From positions 1 to 20,654 of IMG/VR virus record IMGVR_UViG_3300035703_000460: 20,654 nucleotides of DNA. One strand, 5' to 3'. Within the stretch, counting starts at the first letter, position 1. The number at the start of each line of letters is the position of its first letter. The notes beneath the pieces are model-generated. The model was not told the DNA's origin, made no database searches, and worked only from the letters and a program-made list of their open reading frames with translations. The position numbers and the translations under genes are program-made. The DNA comes from a virus. This document shows, piece by piece, positions 1 to 6,791 of the stretch.

Positions 1-1570
1 GACGGACATTGTATGCGCCAATAGGCTGAGAACTGGGGGTAGTATCGCCCACAAGGAACTGTTCCCACCATGCCAAAGAGTTCCTGGGGATATTCTCGCC
101 CACATAATACTCTGGCAAATATACATACTTCAGCATCTGATTGGCGATAGCCAATGATATTACACGGTCGTCATGCGGACTGCCAGACATCTTACCATTC
201 TCTTTGCGTACAAATGTACGCAACTCCCCAATAGTGAACTCACAACAAATATCAATATCTTCATTGCGGACAGCAGCCGCCAACTCGTCAATCATCAAAG
301 GCTTAGAACTAGCAGTAGTACGCCACCCAAGAATAGTCGTAGGCACAGGTCTGGCTTGAGCCAAACGGCGCTGACGGTAAATGTTCTTATAACCAGTTCT
401 CTGCAAAGCCTTGATAGTAGTCAAACCGTGATTGTTGTTCTCAACGCCAACTAGCGCCATATTGTACATCATGCCAATTTCGGCTAGCATTTCCCCAAAC
501 AAGTCGGGGTCTATTCGTCCGTGCCAGTGAGCCGCAACAAGCCCCGTATTAGCATTGATAACATGAGCCGAACTATAGTCTCCATGTGACAAACCCTCCG
601 CAACGTCAGCCCCAACAACGTAATGGCTAGTTTCGTCTGGTTCCTCCCACATACGGAAAGGACCATCCCCAGGCACAAACCTAGAGTTCTCCCCAGTCAC
701 GACCGTACCAACAGTAGGCGAACTAGGGATAATCGAGTTGATAATCTCAATATCAAAAACAGGGTTACCTGACTTGATGAACGCTTCCTCTGGGGAGCGT
801 GGATACTCCTGATGTAACTGCCACTCAGGCAGAGAACGGCGCTTGACCTCATACCAGTCCTCGTTACGGTCACCAGCATCCCACGCCCAGAACACGCCCT
901 TGAACTGGTTGGTTCCAGTCTGGGAACCAACCCACAGTTTATGGAAGAAGTTACCTGAACCGTTAGCCGTACTTAGACAGATGACTCGTCCACCAACGTC
1001 AGCAATAGGCTCGATGGATGCCCACGCCTCATCAGGGTTACTGAGGAACGCCATCTCGTCAACCACTACCAAGTATACGGATTCACCACGGGCAGGGTCA
1101 TTGCTAGACGGCAATGACTCAATAGCGGACTCATTATCGAACACCATCTTCAACTGGTGATCCGTCAGCAGTCGGGGTCCACGAACCTTCATCCACTCAG
1201 GCAACCAACGGTACCCGTACTTGGACTTCTGAAGCAACTTCATTGCCTCACGCTCCGTCCTACTTAGCATGACCACAAACCTATCGGGCTCATAGTATGT
1301 CAACCAAAAACAGTATGCCGCCGCCAGAGTGGAGAATCCAATCTGGCGTGCCTTAAGGACTACACTATAGCGATTAGCCAACCAGGATCGGACTGTTTCC
1401 CGTTGCGCTTCACGCAACTCGAACTTGATACGCCCACGCTCAGGGTGTTTAATGTACCAGTAGTTCGAGCAGAAATGCACGAACGCATCCAACTGCTCGT
1501 CAATGCTGGCATCCTTCTTTGCTTTGCAGGCTCGCCATTCACGTTCCTGCACCAGTTCATTAATGTCCAT
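1..1570 (-). CDS. Phage terminase large subunit (partial, runs off left edge)
   Basis: ATPase-nuclease motor that packages phage DNA into the prohead. The frame is open from ATG at 1570 to the left edge: 523 codons, C-terminus missing. Visible motifs: Walker A KARQIGFST (residues 73-81), Walker B LVVVDE (167-172, D171/E172), a coupling motif STANG near 203, then an RNase H-like nuclease with D322 (GADVAEG), E377 (GVENNNHG) and D467/D468 (HDDRV). This is the standard TerL order and spacing, and most of the usual length is present. The start directly abuts the stop of the upstream repeat gene (TAA at 1573-1571, ATG at 1570), so translation is probably coupled. Placing TerL after fibre-type genes, away from the small subunit, is unusual. 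Confidence 0.95.
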   Translation of the reverse strand, partial: MDINELVQEREWRACKAKKDASIDEQLDAFVHFCSNYWYIKHPERGRIKFELREAQRETVRSWLANRYSVVLKARQIGFSTLAAAYCFWLTYYEPDRFVVMLSRTEREAMKLLQKSKYGYRWLPEWMKVRGPRLLTDHQLKMVFDNESAIESLPSSNDPARGESVYLVVVDEMAFLSNPDEAWASIEPIADVGGRVICLSTANGSGNFFHKLWVGSQTGTNQFKGVFWAWDAGDRNEDWYEVKRRSLPEWQLHQEYPRSPEEAFIKSGNPVFDIEIINSIIPSSPTVGTVVTGENSRFVPGDGPFRMWEEPDETSHYVVGADVAEGLSHGDYSSAHVINANTGLVAAHWHGRIDPDLFGEMLAEIGMMYNMALVGVENNNHGLTTIKALQRTGYKNIYRQRRLAQARPVPTTILGWRTTASSKPLMIDELAAAVRNEDIDICCEFTIGELRTFVRKENGKMSGSPHDDRVISLAIANQMLKYVYLPEYYVGENIPRNSLAWWEQFLVGDTTPSSQPIGAYNVR

Positions 1571-2383
1571 TTATCTGCGCCTAATGTACCTAGGGTTCTT
1601 GTCCACCCAGAAAGGTGGCATCTTAATCTCAGAATTCAGTGTAGCGCCCCCGTTGCGCCAGATGGCAGTCTCGGTGCTTCCAGCACCGTTCGAGCCGCCA
1701 GAACGAATTCTAGTGGCAAATGCGAGGACATTAGAACCACCATCCCCTACCCCATCCGCAGTCCTAAGTAGGGTCTTGACTTCGACTGTAACCGCAGACC
1801 CAAAGCCCACACCACTAGCAGATCGAACACCAGTGACAATAAAGCCACTAGAGGAACCACCAGAACCAGCCCCACTAGCAACTCTAATTCTAGATACTAT
1901 ATGGATGCTAGTTTGGGTTCCGCTACCAGAGGCGGAACCCGTCCTAATGTGCGCTCTAGCCCCCAGCGAAGTGCTAGAACCTAGACCGCTACCACTGGCG
2001 GATACAATACGGGTTCTAACTTGCGTCGATGACTGGGAACCCGATCCAGAGCCAGAGCCTGTCCTGGGAACAACAGTCAGCCTATCGGCGGTACCAGCCC
2101 CAGCACCAGATCCACTGGCGGATCTAGGCACGGACCTAATGGTGGTGGCAGTTTGCGTACTAGCGCCAGTACCACTGGCGTTCCTGGCGATAACCTCAAG
2201 CCCACTAGCAGACTCGGAGCCAGCCCCAGAACCAGTAGCAGTTCTGGATTTCGTTACAACACTAGTGGCTGAAGCAGAACCAAGACCGCTACCAGTAGCA
2301 GTACGATCTACCGAACTGGACGTTCCTTCGTAATCGTAGGATACGGAATCGTAGTCTACTATGGCATCATAGTCGATAGCCAT
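1571..2383 (-). CDS. Repeat-built putative tail fibre protein with eleven 20-residue repeats
   Basis: 270 residues. After a short acidic N-terminus (MAIDYDAIVDYDSVSYDYEG) the chain consists of about eleven repeats of exactly 20 residues from about residue 27 to 246, pattern R-[ST]-A-[ST]-G-[SV]-G-x-G-S followed by S/T/A-rich and then alternating V/I positions. A basic tail (NPRYIRRR) follows. The fixed period with glycine turns and alternating hydrophobics suggests a beta-solenoid or fibrous trimer; that is inference. Neighbours are tail-fibre-like genes upstream and TerL downstream, so a virion fibre or spike is the best guess. I do not recognise a named family. The repeats leave a long open frame on the opposite strand, which is a shadow. 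Confidence 0.75.
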   Translation of the reverse strand: MAIDYDAIVDYDSVSYDYEGTSSSVDRTATGSGLGSASATSVVTKSRTATGSGAGSESASGLEVIARNASGTGASTQTATTIRSVPRSASGSGAGAGTADRLTVVPRTGSGSGSGSQSSTQVRTRIVSASGSGLGSSTSLGARAHIRTGSASGSGTQTSIHIVSRIRVASGAGSGGSSSGFIVTGVRSASGVGFGSAVTVEVKTLLRTADGVGDGGSNVLAFATRIRSGGSNGAGSTETAIWRNGGATLNSEIKMPPFWVDKNPRYIRRR

Positions 2384-2391
2384 ATTCTAGG

Positions 2392-2577
2392 TTACTCTAC
2401 TGGTTCATCAAATACAGGAGGGAGAAAGCCGTTTGCTTCATCCCATAGCCAGCCGTTACCAACCAGAGTGTCGGTATTGACCCAGAATCCACCAAGACGT
2501 TCAGTAGCCCAATCAGCATTTCCGACAATGACACAAACAACTAAACCATCAATAATTTCTGCTGCATATGTTTCCAT
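2392..2577 (-). CDS. Small tail-associated hypothetical protein
   Basis: 61 residues beginning METYAAEIIDG. The pattern of a short beta-type start (AEIIDGLVVCVIVGNADW), an L-G-G-x-W core, G-x-G-W-x-W-D, then F-L-P-P-V-F resembles short phage proteins next to tail-fibre genes; the family has no firm function. The ATG at 2577 overlaps the upstream stop by one base (TAATG) and has AGGTGG eight bases before it, so I prefer it to the in-frame GTG at 2589, which would extend into the upstream gene. No signal peptide or membrane segment is seen. Probably a minor tail or fibre-associated protein. Confidence 0.7.
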   Translation of the reverse strand: METYAAEIIDGLVVCVIVGNADWATERLGGFWVNTDTLVGNGWLWDEANGFLPPVFDEPVE

Positions 2578-3473
2578 TAGACTTGCCACCTAATCATAAC
2601 AATCCCAGAACCGCCAGAACCACCAGAGCGGGTACCAGTAATAATGTAATTTGCGCCTGCCCCGCCGCCTCCAGTGTTCGCTGTTCCGTTACCACTATTT
2701 GTGCCTCCTCCATCCGAAGCAGACCCAGCAGTATCTCCCGAATATAAACCACCAGCACCACCACCACCAACGGACTTGGAATCGCCATATGTGGTTACAG
2801 TCAATCCTGCGCCTCCATTACCTGCTTTAGACGTTGTTCCAGCCTGACCAGCAGAAGTGCAACCACCACCGCCGCCACCACTTCCGCCGTTAACAGAGTC
2901 GCCACCAGCGTAACCCTGATAGGAGTACGTAGGGCTAGCGCCAGTTCCAGATTGGATAGTTGAGTTAACGCCAGCACCACCGCCAGAACCACCAGACGAA
3001 CCATTTCGGTTCGACTGGCTCCCGCCACCGCCGCCACCAATAGCGATAACCCCAGCGAACACAGAGTTATTTCCGTTGCTGCCTCGAACTTCAATGTTTG
3101 AAGAACCCGCCCCGCCAGCACCAATAATAACCGAATAAGTTCCAGGAGGCAAAGACAAGTTTCCGACAACGGTTGATAGGACTACACCACCAGCACCGCC
3201 GCCACCAGCACCAGCACTACCACCAGATTGTGAACCGCCGCCACCACCGCCGCCGACAACCACAAACTCAACATCCTTCAGCGTGCCGCCGCCAACAACA
3301 AAATCGCCAGAACCAGTATAAACATAGCCAGTATATCTACCATTATCAAACTGCGTAGGCGAACCAGACGACTGGGTTGCCGTGATCGACAACCCGTAAG
3401 TCTGGTTTACAGTATTAACCCAGTTAGCGACAATAGGGGAATTACCCTTGGAGCGTTCTCCGAATCTAGCCAT
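2577..3473 (-). CDS. Glycine-rich tail adhesin-like protein
   Basis: 298 residues. An N-terminal segment of about 75 residues (with QTYGLSITATQSSG and a Y-T-G-S-G-D-F start of the glycine domain) leads into a domain dominated by GGGGG and GGSGG runs to the end, which closes with SGGSGIVMIRWQV. That ending and the interspersed hydrophobic strands match the glycine-rich domain family of phage tail tip and receptor-binding proteins; in T-even-like adhesins such glycine runs form a polyglycine-II sandwich. Likely role: host recognition at the fibre tip, inferred from composition and neighbours. Shorter frames inside this stretch on both strands are by-products of the repetitive sequence. Confidence 0.8.
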   Translation of the reverse strand: MARFGERSKGNSPIVANWVNTVNQTYGLSITATQSSGSPTQFDNGRYTGYVYTGSGDFVVGGGTLKDVEFVVVGGGGGGGSQSGGSAGAGGGGAGGVVLSTVVGNLSLPPGTYSVIIGAGGAGSSNIEVRGSNGNNSVFAGVIAIGGGGGGSQSNRNGSSGGSGGGAGVNSTIQSGTGASPTYSYQGYAGGDSVNGGSGGGGGGCTSAGQAGTTSKAGNGGAGLTVTTYGDSKSVGGGGAGGLYSGDTAGSASDGGGTNSGNGTANTGGGGAGANYIITGTRSGGSGGSGIVMIRWQV

Positions 3474-3475
3474 AG

Positions 3476-3838
3476 TTACTGAGTAATCCTATTCACATAG
3501 CCGTGCAAGTTAATAACACTAGCGGTACCAGCAAAAGCACGAACAACCAAAGCAGTGGCGTTACCCTTAAGAACCAAGCCAGGGGTAATAAGAACCAAGC
3601 CAGACTCAGCGGGAATGGTAATTTCAATCAGATCGTCTGGAGAAGTTGTTCCTCCCCATTCAATAGTCAACTTCACGTTAGAAGTGCTAGTGTTCTGGGC
3701 GTACAACCAGATCTCGTCAAACTGAGATGTGCTAGTAGGACCAGTATGAATCGTCGTGCCAGGGGTTGCGGTTGACGCAACCTTGACAGCACGACCATCA
3801 GTTGATGCACTAAGTTTATCTTTAGCAAAAGTAGCCAT
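3476..3838 (-). CDS. Conserved small phage structural protein
   Basis: 120 residues, no cysteine, all beta-like. It starts MATFAKDKLSASTDGRAVKV and contains the T-P-G-T-T-I-H-T-G segment and an L-T-I-E-W-G-G-T-T strand region. I recognise the pattern from aquatic phage structural regions, where it is unassigned. GGAGT lies six bases before the ATG (good ribosome site) and the gene sits three bases from the next gene of the block. Probably a small virion or fibre-associated beta-sandwich; the exact role is unknown. Confidence 0.75.
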   Translation of the reverse strand: MATFAKDKLSASTDGRAVKVASTATPGTTIHTGPTSTSQFDEIWLYAQNTSTSNVKLTIEWGGTTSPDDLIEITIPAESGLVLITPGLVLKGNATALVVRAFAGTASVINLHGYVNRITQ

Positions 3839-3853
3839 TATATTACTCCAGTG

Positions 3854-4165
3854 TTATGAGAAAACTTGAAACGAAAGCGGATCGGCAGGGTTATCAACCC
3901 AAGCGGCATCATAGTTCGTAGCCGAATTTTTAATCAGCACCTGACCACTGGCACCACCAGCAGGCAGAACCTTGCCCTCAACCTGGGTCACCTTGTAATC
4001 CAGGCTCGTTGTAACCGCCGAACTGTTGACGCCCACCTTCGCTTGCAATGCTTCGATCGCATCGTTCGCATTAGCGTGCTGCGTTGAATGGCTAGGGTTG
4101 TTCAGTTTATCAGTAGCAATAGGATTCGTCAACGAATCCAGGCTAGTAGGAAAGTTAGTTGCCAT
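3854..4165 (-). CDS. Tail fibre-type protein, N-terminal/linker class
   Basis: 103 residues. The N-terminal half (FPTSLDSLTNPIATDKLN, then HSTQHANANDAIEALQAKVG) is a very common phage tail-protein motif, with a short heptad-like helix where three chains may coil. The C-terminal half carries the ASGQVLIKNSATNYDAAWVD element often seen before fibre tips. Here the chain stops soon after, so it is short for a fibre and may be a collar or baseplate connector. GGGGAG seven bases before the ATG gives a strong ribosome site. Function inferred from motif and neighbours. Confidence 0.75.
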   Translation of the reverse strand: MATNFPTSLDSLTNPIATDKLNNPSHSTQHANANDAIEALQAKVGVNSSAVTTSLDYKVTQVEGKVLPAGGASGQVLIKNSATNYDAAWVDNPADPLSFQVFS

Positions 4166-4178
4166 CTAGAATCTCCCC

Positions 4179-4541
4179 TTAGTCCAGGCTGAGTGTCAGG
4201 GTCGTGATCTGGAAGGTGTCACCCGCTGTGACAGCCGCTGAGGACGACAGAGCGCCAGTCCACAAACAGTTTCCTCCAGTTGAGGCATCCCAAAGCGACC
4301 AATGTGTATAGGTTTCCGTAGTAGAGACATTGGACCAAGTTGCAGTACCAGAGGTTGCCATCGAGCCGCTAGAGGCTGCGGCGAATGTGACAGATTGCCT
4401 TGCAGTGTTCGTTGCTGCATTACCAGTACCATCCTCTCCAGGGTCGCCCGTGTGCAACTTCAAGTACGCACCACCAGCAGCGAAACTAACACCACCAACT
4501 GCGTCAAGAAGTTTATTCTCAGCATAATTACTAATCGTCAT
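4179..4541 (-). CDS. Phage tail fibre-like protein, SNYAENKLLD type
   Basis: 120 residues beginning MTISNYAENKLLDAVGG and including the conserved Y-L-K-L-H-T-G-D-P stretch, a T-A-R-Q-S-V-T-F segment and Y-T-H-W-S-L-W-D-A-S-T-G-G-N near the end. This is a widespread short phage tail protein, usually annotated as tail fibre or structural. I chose ATG 4541 over the upstream in-frame starts because GGGG lies just upstream at proper spacing and homologues I know begin at this point. Its first codons overlap the end of the zinc-ribbon gene by 11 bases. Length matches the usual 110-130 residues. Confidence 0.78.
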   Translation of the reverse strand: MTISNYAENKLLDAVGGVSFAAGGAYLKLHTGDPGEDGTGNAATNTARQSVTFAAASSGSMATSGTATWSNVSTTETYTHWSLWDASTGGNCLWTGALSSSAAVTAGDTFQITTLTLSLD

Positions 4542-4677
4542 AATCATCCCCAGGTCTAATAGGTTTGGTAGATTTGCTTGTGCGGTTTGCGGGAACCGCA
4601 CAAAATGGACATCCGTTTAGATCGGCAGGAAAATACTCCCCACACTTAGGGCATTCGTTCGCCCGATATGAACCCAC
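4531..4677 (-). CDS. Small zinc-ribbon protein
   Basis: 48 residues from GTG 4677, with AGGTGG five bases upstream; an alternative GTG lies at 4686, right after the TerS stop. It contains two C-x2-C knuckles, CPKC (residues 9-12) and CPFC (23-26), spaced as in a zinc ribbon (ANECPKCGEYF ... NGCPFCA), followed by a basic then acidic tail. It lies between TerS and the tail genes and overlaps the next gene by 11 bases. Likely a small zinc-binding accessory protein; function unknown. Confidence 0.7.
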   Translation of the reverse strand: MGSYRANECPKCGEYFPADLNGCPFCAVPANRTSKSTKPIRPGDDYDD

Positions 4678-4686
4678 CCAAGCCAC

Positions 4687-5118
4687 CTAGACCGCTTTAA
4701 GCCGTTTCGACTGCTCTCGTTGGGCAAGATTAGCAAGCAACTTGTCCAGTTCCTCGTCTGTCAACTCACTAGCGTTCGTGGTCTGGGGGGCGGACGGAGC
4801 CACAACCAAACGGTTCGTAGCCTGGAGGTACAATTGTGCCGCACGATTGTCACCCTCAAGTGCTTTCGCATACAACGCATCCAACAATCTCTGGGTGCGC
4901 TCAGGCGAACCCTGGATTTCGGAGACACGGTTGTCCCACTCCTTCTTGAACACTGGCTTCTTCTCCCAGCGTCGAAGCGTAGTCGGATCAACACCGAGCA
5001 GCCTTGACATCTCAGCCTGAGTTCGGGGGTTTCGCTCAGGTCCAGGGGTAACTAGCCATTCCAAATATTGCAGTTGTCGGGAGTCCAAAAGGGGCGTGGG
5101 TTCTCGTTCTGCTTCCAT
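4687..5118 (-). CDS. Terminase small subunit-like DNA-binding protein
   Basis: 143 residues. An N-terminal helix-turn-helix (about residues 33-58, Q-A-E-M-S-R-L-L-G-V-D then T-T-L-R-R-W) is followed by a helical region with ALYAKALEGDNRAAQLYLQA and a charged C-terminal helix (LTDEELDKLLANLAQ). This layout matches small terminase subunits of the phBC6A51-like HTH family, which bind the packaging site and recruit the large subunit. It is the first gene of the leftward block. No good Shine-Dalgarno sequence precedes ATG 5118, so the start is less certain. Separation from TerL by seven genes is atypical. Confidence 0.78.
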   Translation of the reverse strand: MEAEREPTPLLDSRQLQYLEWLVTPGPERNPRTQAEMSRLLGVDPTTLRRWEKKPVFKKEWDNRVSEIQGSPERTQRLLDALYAKALEGDNRAAQLYLQATNRLVVAPSAPQTTNASELTDEELDKLLANLAQREQSKRLKAV

Positions 5119-5342
5119 ACTATAGGCGCAGCGTTCGCCGCACCTAGAGAGAACGGGGCGGGGATGGGGCTTGGTGTAAACGCCAGGGATGCCGACCGAA
5201 CGATGGGGGGACTATAGGGGGGTAATGTTTTCCTATGCCCAGTTATAGTATAGTATGGTTCCGTGTAGTAACACGGAACGGAACCATACGTCATGTATAC
5301 TAGGAACTAGGATTAGGCGTTTACAGCGAAAGAGAGATGGTT
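5119..5342. promoter_or_regulatory. Divergent intergenic control region
   Basis: 224 bases separate the leftward terminase/tail block from the rightward basic-protein block. Near the middle is an AT-rich stretch (5243-5256) with overlapping TATAGT on the plus strand and TATACT on the minus strand, and another TATACT at 5296-5301. These could be -10 boxes for divergent promoters, but I find no convincing TTGACA at the right spacing, so they are only candidates. A strong inverted repeat (5253-5289) lies between them. The part nearest TerS (5119-5225) is G-rich on the plus strand and holds nothing else I can name. Confidence 0.45.
5253..5289. repeat. Two competing inverted repeats in the divergent region
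   Basis: Inner hairpin: GTTCCGTGT (5258-5266) pairs with ACACGGAAC (5271-5279), nine pairs, four-base loop. Outer hairpin: GTATGGTTCCG (5253-5263) pairs with CGGAACCATAC (5279-5289), eleven pairs. Both use 5258-5263 and 5279, so only one can form at a time. No T-run follows on either strand, so it is not a simple intrinsic terminator. An operator or a switchable leader is more likely. Confidence 0.6.
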
Positions 5343-5519
5343 ATGCCAAAAGTTGGATCAAAAGAGTTCCCGTATTCGAAGGAAGGCATGAATGCCGCCC
5401 GTGAGGAAGCGGCTAAGTCTGGGAAGAAGATGGTGATGCCGAAGAAGGCAGCCAAGACGAAGGCGGCTGCCAAGAAGGTTGCGAAGAAGAAGGTTGCCGC
5501 TAAGCGGCGTGCCAAGTAA
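5343..5519 (+). CDS. Small basic protein with lysine/alanine-rich tail
   Basis: 58 residues from ATG 5343 (MPKVGSKEFPYSKEGMNAAR). I prefer this start to ATG 5337 because AAGAGAG sits at proper distance only for 5343. The first half matches a short phage family (M-P-x-V-G-x-K-x-F-P-Y-x-x-x-G-M-x-A-A). From about residue 24 it is almost only K, A and R, like the tails of linker histones and actinobacterial HU proteins. Likely a nucleic-acid-binding or virion-internal protein; inferred from composition. The stop overlaps the next start (TAATG). First gene of the rightward block. Confidence 0.75.
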   Translation: MPKVGSKEFPYSKEGMNAAREEAAKSGKKMVMPKKAAKTKAAAKKVAKKKVAAKRRAK

Positions 5520-5692
5520 TGATGTACGGTATGAATGATCTTGTTGAGGTTATGACGAAGCATACGGTGATGAAGCCGAAAGGCAAGTCGAAGAAGAAGC
5601 CGACTCCTAAGTCGGCGCCTAGCGCCTCGGGCGGATACACCGCCGCTAGTGGCACTTGGGATGTTTCCGCTAAGGGTGGCAAGAAGAAGTAA
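5519..5692 (+). CDS. Small basic hypothetical protein
   Basis: 57 residues, starting ATG at 5519 inside the preceding stop (TAATG) and ending in a stop that again overlaps the next start. The middle is K-rich (PKGKSKKKPTPKS), then a G/S/T segment with SGGYTAASGTWDVSAKGG and a KKK end. I do not recognise a family. The one-base overlaps on both sides, matching codon use and basic character support a real coupled gene. Other in-frame ATGs at 5522 and 5531 are possible starts. Confidence 0.62.
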   Translation: MMYGMNDLVEVMTKHTVMKPKGKSKKKPTPKSAPSASGGYTAASGTWDVSAKGGKKK

Positions 5693-6096
5693 TGGCGTAT
5701 ACAAAACCGACTCTTCGGAAACGGATTGTTGCCGAAGTCAAGGCTAGTGGCAAAGGCGGTAAGCCTGGGCAGTGGTCTGCACGGAAAGCGCAGATTGCTA
5801 GTGCGAAGTACGAGAAGGCGGGCGGGGGTTACTCGGGAGAGAAAACCTCCGCCCAACGGAATCTGAGTAAGTGGACAGCCGAAGAGTGGACCACGAAAAG
5901 TGGTAAGCCCAGCACCCAAGGTCCGAAGGCTACTGGGGAACGGTATCTTCCGAAGAAGGCGATCTCTAGTTTGTCATCTAGCGAGTATGCTGCTACTACT
6001 CGTGCTAAACGTGAAGGCATGAAGCGTGGTCAACAGTTTGTCCCGAATACTACTGCCGCCAAGAAGGCAAGTGCGAATGCCAGGAAAGGTAAGTAA
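5692..6096 (+). CDS. DUF5872-like basic protein
   Basis: 134 residues, highly basic. It contains K-G-G-K-P-G-Q-W-S-A-R-K-A-Q (residues 21-34), Y-x-K-A-G-G-G-Y (40-47), S-K-W-T-x-E-E-W-T-T (59-68), R-Y-L-P-K-K-A and a tail with K-R-G-x-Q-F-V-x-N-T. These are the hallmarks of the DUF5872 family, known from phages and large eukaryotic viruses, function unknown; full length. One-base overlaps (TAATG) with both neighbours show tight coupling. Its basic nature and neighbours suggest nucleic-acid contact; that is inference. Confidence 0.8.
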   Translation: MAYTKPTLRKRIVAEVKASGKGGKPGQWSARKAQIASAKYEKAGGGYSGEKTSAQRNLSKWTAEEWTTKSGKPSTQGPKATGERYLPKKAISSLSSSEYAATTRAKREGMKRGQQFVPNTTAAKKASANARKGK

Positions 6097-6386
6097 TGGC
6101 TGCGAAAAAGAAAGACCCCAGGTTGGAACGTGCTGGGGTCAGCGGTTACAACAAACCAAAACGCACACCAAATCATCCCACTAAGTCTCATGTGGTCGTC
6201 GCCAAAGAAGGCGACCAGGTTAAAACCATTAGGTTCGGTCAGCAAGGTGTCAGTGGTTCCCCGAAACGCCCAGGCGAATCGAAAGCCGACTTCAAACGTC
6301 GGGAATCATTCAAAGCCCGTCATGCGTTCAACATCAAGAAAGGAAAAATGTCCGCCGCATTCTGGGCGGACAAGGTGAAATGGTGA
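6096..6386 (+). CDS. DUF6321-like basic protein
   Basis: 96 residues. It carries D-P-R-L-E-R-A-G-V-S-G-Y-N-K-P-K-R-T-P near the start, then the H-V-V-V-A-K-E-G segment, I-R-F-G-Q-Q-G-V-S-G-S, and ends with KGKMSAAFWADKVKW. This matches the DUF6321 pattern, a compact strongly conserved family in phages and other viruses with no assigned function. Length is typical. It starts in the TAATG overlap with the DUF5872 gene, and its end overlaps the next gene by seven bases. Confidence 0.8.
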   Translation: MAAKKKDPRLERAGVSGYNKPKRTPNHPTKSHVVVAKEGDQVKTIRFGQQGVSGSPKRPGESKADFKRRESFKARHAFNIKKGKMSAAFWADKVKW

Positions 6387-6697
6387 AACAGTCATACACA
6401 ATCCCACCCCTAGTGGAAGTGTTCTGGTGGGATCACTACAGTATTGGTGACGACTGGTATCATAAAGGACATCGCCATGACCCCTGCATACTTAGCGCCG
6501 TAGGGTATGTTGTCGATGAAAACGAATACTACTACTGGGTGGCATCCACCTATGAGGTGTCCAACGGAGCCTACTCTAGTGGTACTGCCGTACTGAAGAA
6601 TTGTGTGACGCAACTCAATGAGTTGCGTCCCGCTAGTACCGTCAACTGGGATGGCACACCAGTGTCCAAGGCGATTACATCAGGGCGACGCAAATAG
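6380..6697 (+). CDS. Hypothetical protein, aromatic-rich
   Basis: 105 residues (MVKQSYTIPPLVEVFWWDHY...), rich in W and Y (ENEYYYWVASTYEV), two cysteines, basic end. No family recognised. It differs from the four basic proteins before it and resembles a small beta-barrel, but this is a guess. It overlaps the upstream gene by seven bases; AAGG lies four bases before the ATG, and a GTG one codon later is an alternative start. Last gene of the operon, before the terminator. Confidence 0.7.
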   Translation: MVKQSYTIPPLVEVFWWDHYSIGDDWYHKGHRHDPCILSAVGYVVDENEYYYWVASTYEVSNGAYSSGTAVLKNCVTQLNELRPASTVNWDGTPVSKAITSGRRK

Positions 6698-6706
6698 TAT
6701 CCCATC

Positions 6707-6725
6707 GGATACCGCAAGGGTATCC
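6707..6725 (+). repeat. Small hairpin downstream of the basic-protein operon
   Basis: GGATACC (6707-6713) pairs with GGTATCC (6719-6725), seven pairs and a five-base loop. A second AT-rich inverted repeat follows: CGTTTTA (6729-6735) with TAAAACG (6745-6751). Both lie between the last stop (6697) and the likely terminator, so they may stabilise the transcript 3' end. Confidence 0.5.
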
Positions 6726-6753
6726 AATCGTTTTAAAATAATTATAAAACGTG

Positions 6754-6791
6754 GGACTCCGTTTCCAAACATGGGGGCGGGGTCCTTTTTT
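6754..6791 (+). terminator. Likely rho-independent terminator
   Basis: GGACTCC (6754-6760) pairs with GGGGTCC (6779-6785), seven pairs including one G-T, with an 18-base loop, followed by TTTTTT (6786-6791). Position after the five-gene rightward operon fits. The loop is long, so strength is uncertain. Confidence 0.6.

Noticed and set aside
1503-2333. Plus-strand open frame of 276 codons opposite the repeat protein
   Set aside because: It is proline/leucine/alanine-rich reading of the 60-base repeats with no ribosome site; the minus-strand protein has clear periodic structure and correct neighbours.
2594-3358. Several open frames inside the glycine-rich gene on both strands
   Set aside because: By-products of GGN-rich sequence; no starts with ribosome sites and unnatural composition (His/Gln or Leu/Val runs).
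1571-4541. Diversity-generating retroelement target near fibre genes
   Set aside because: No reverse transcriptase and no template/variable repeat pair seen in the window.
5500-5919. Minus-strand frame of 139 codons opposite the basic genes
   Set aside because: Opposes well-supported DUF5872 coding and has no start signal.
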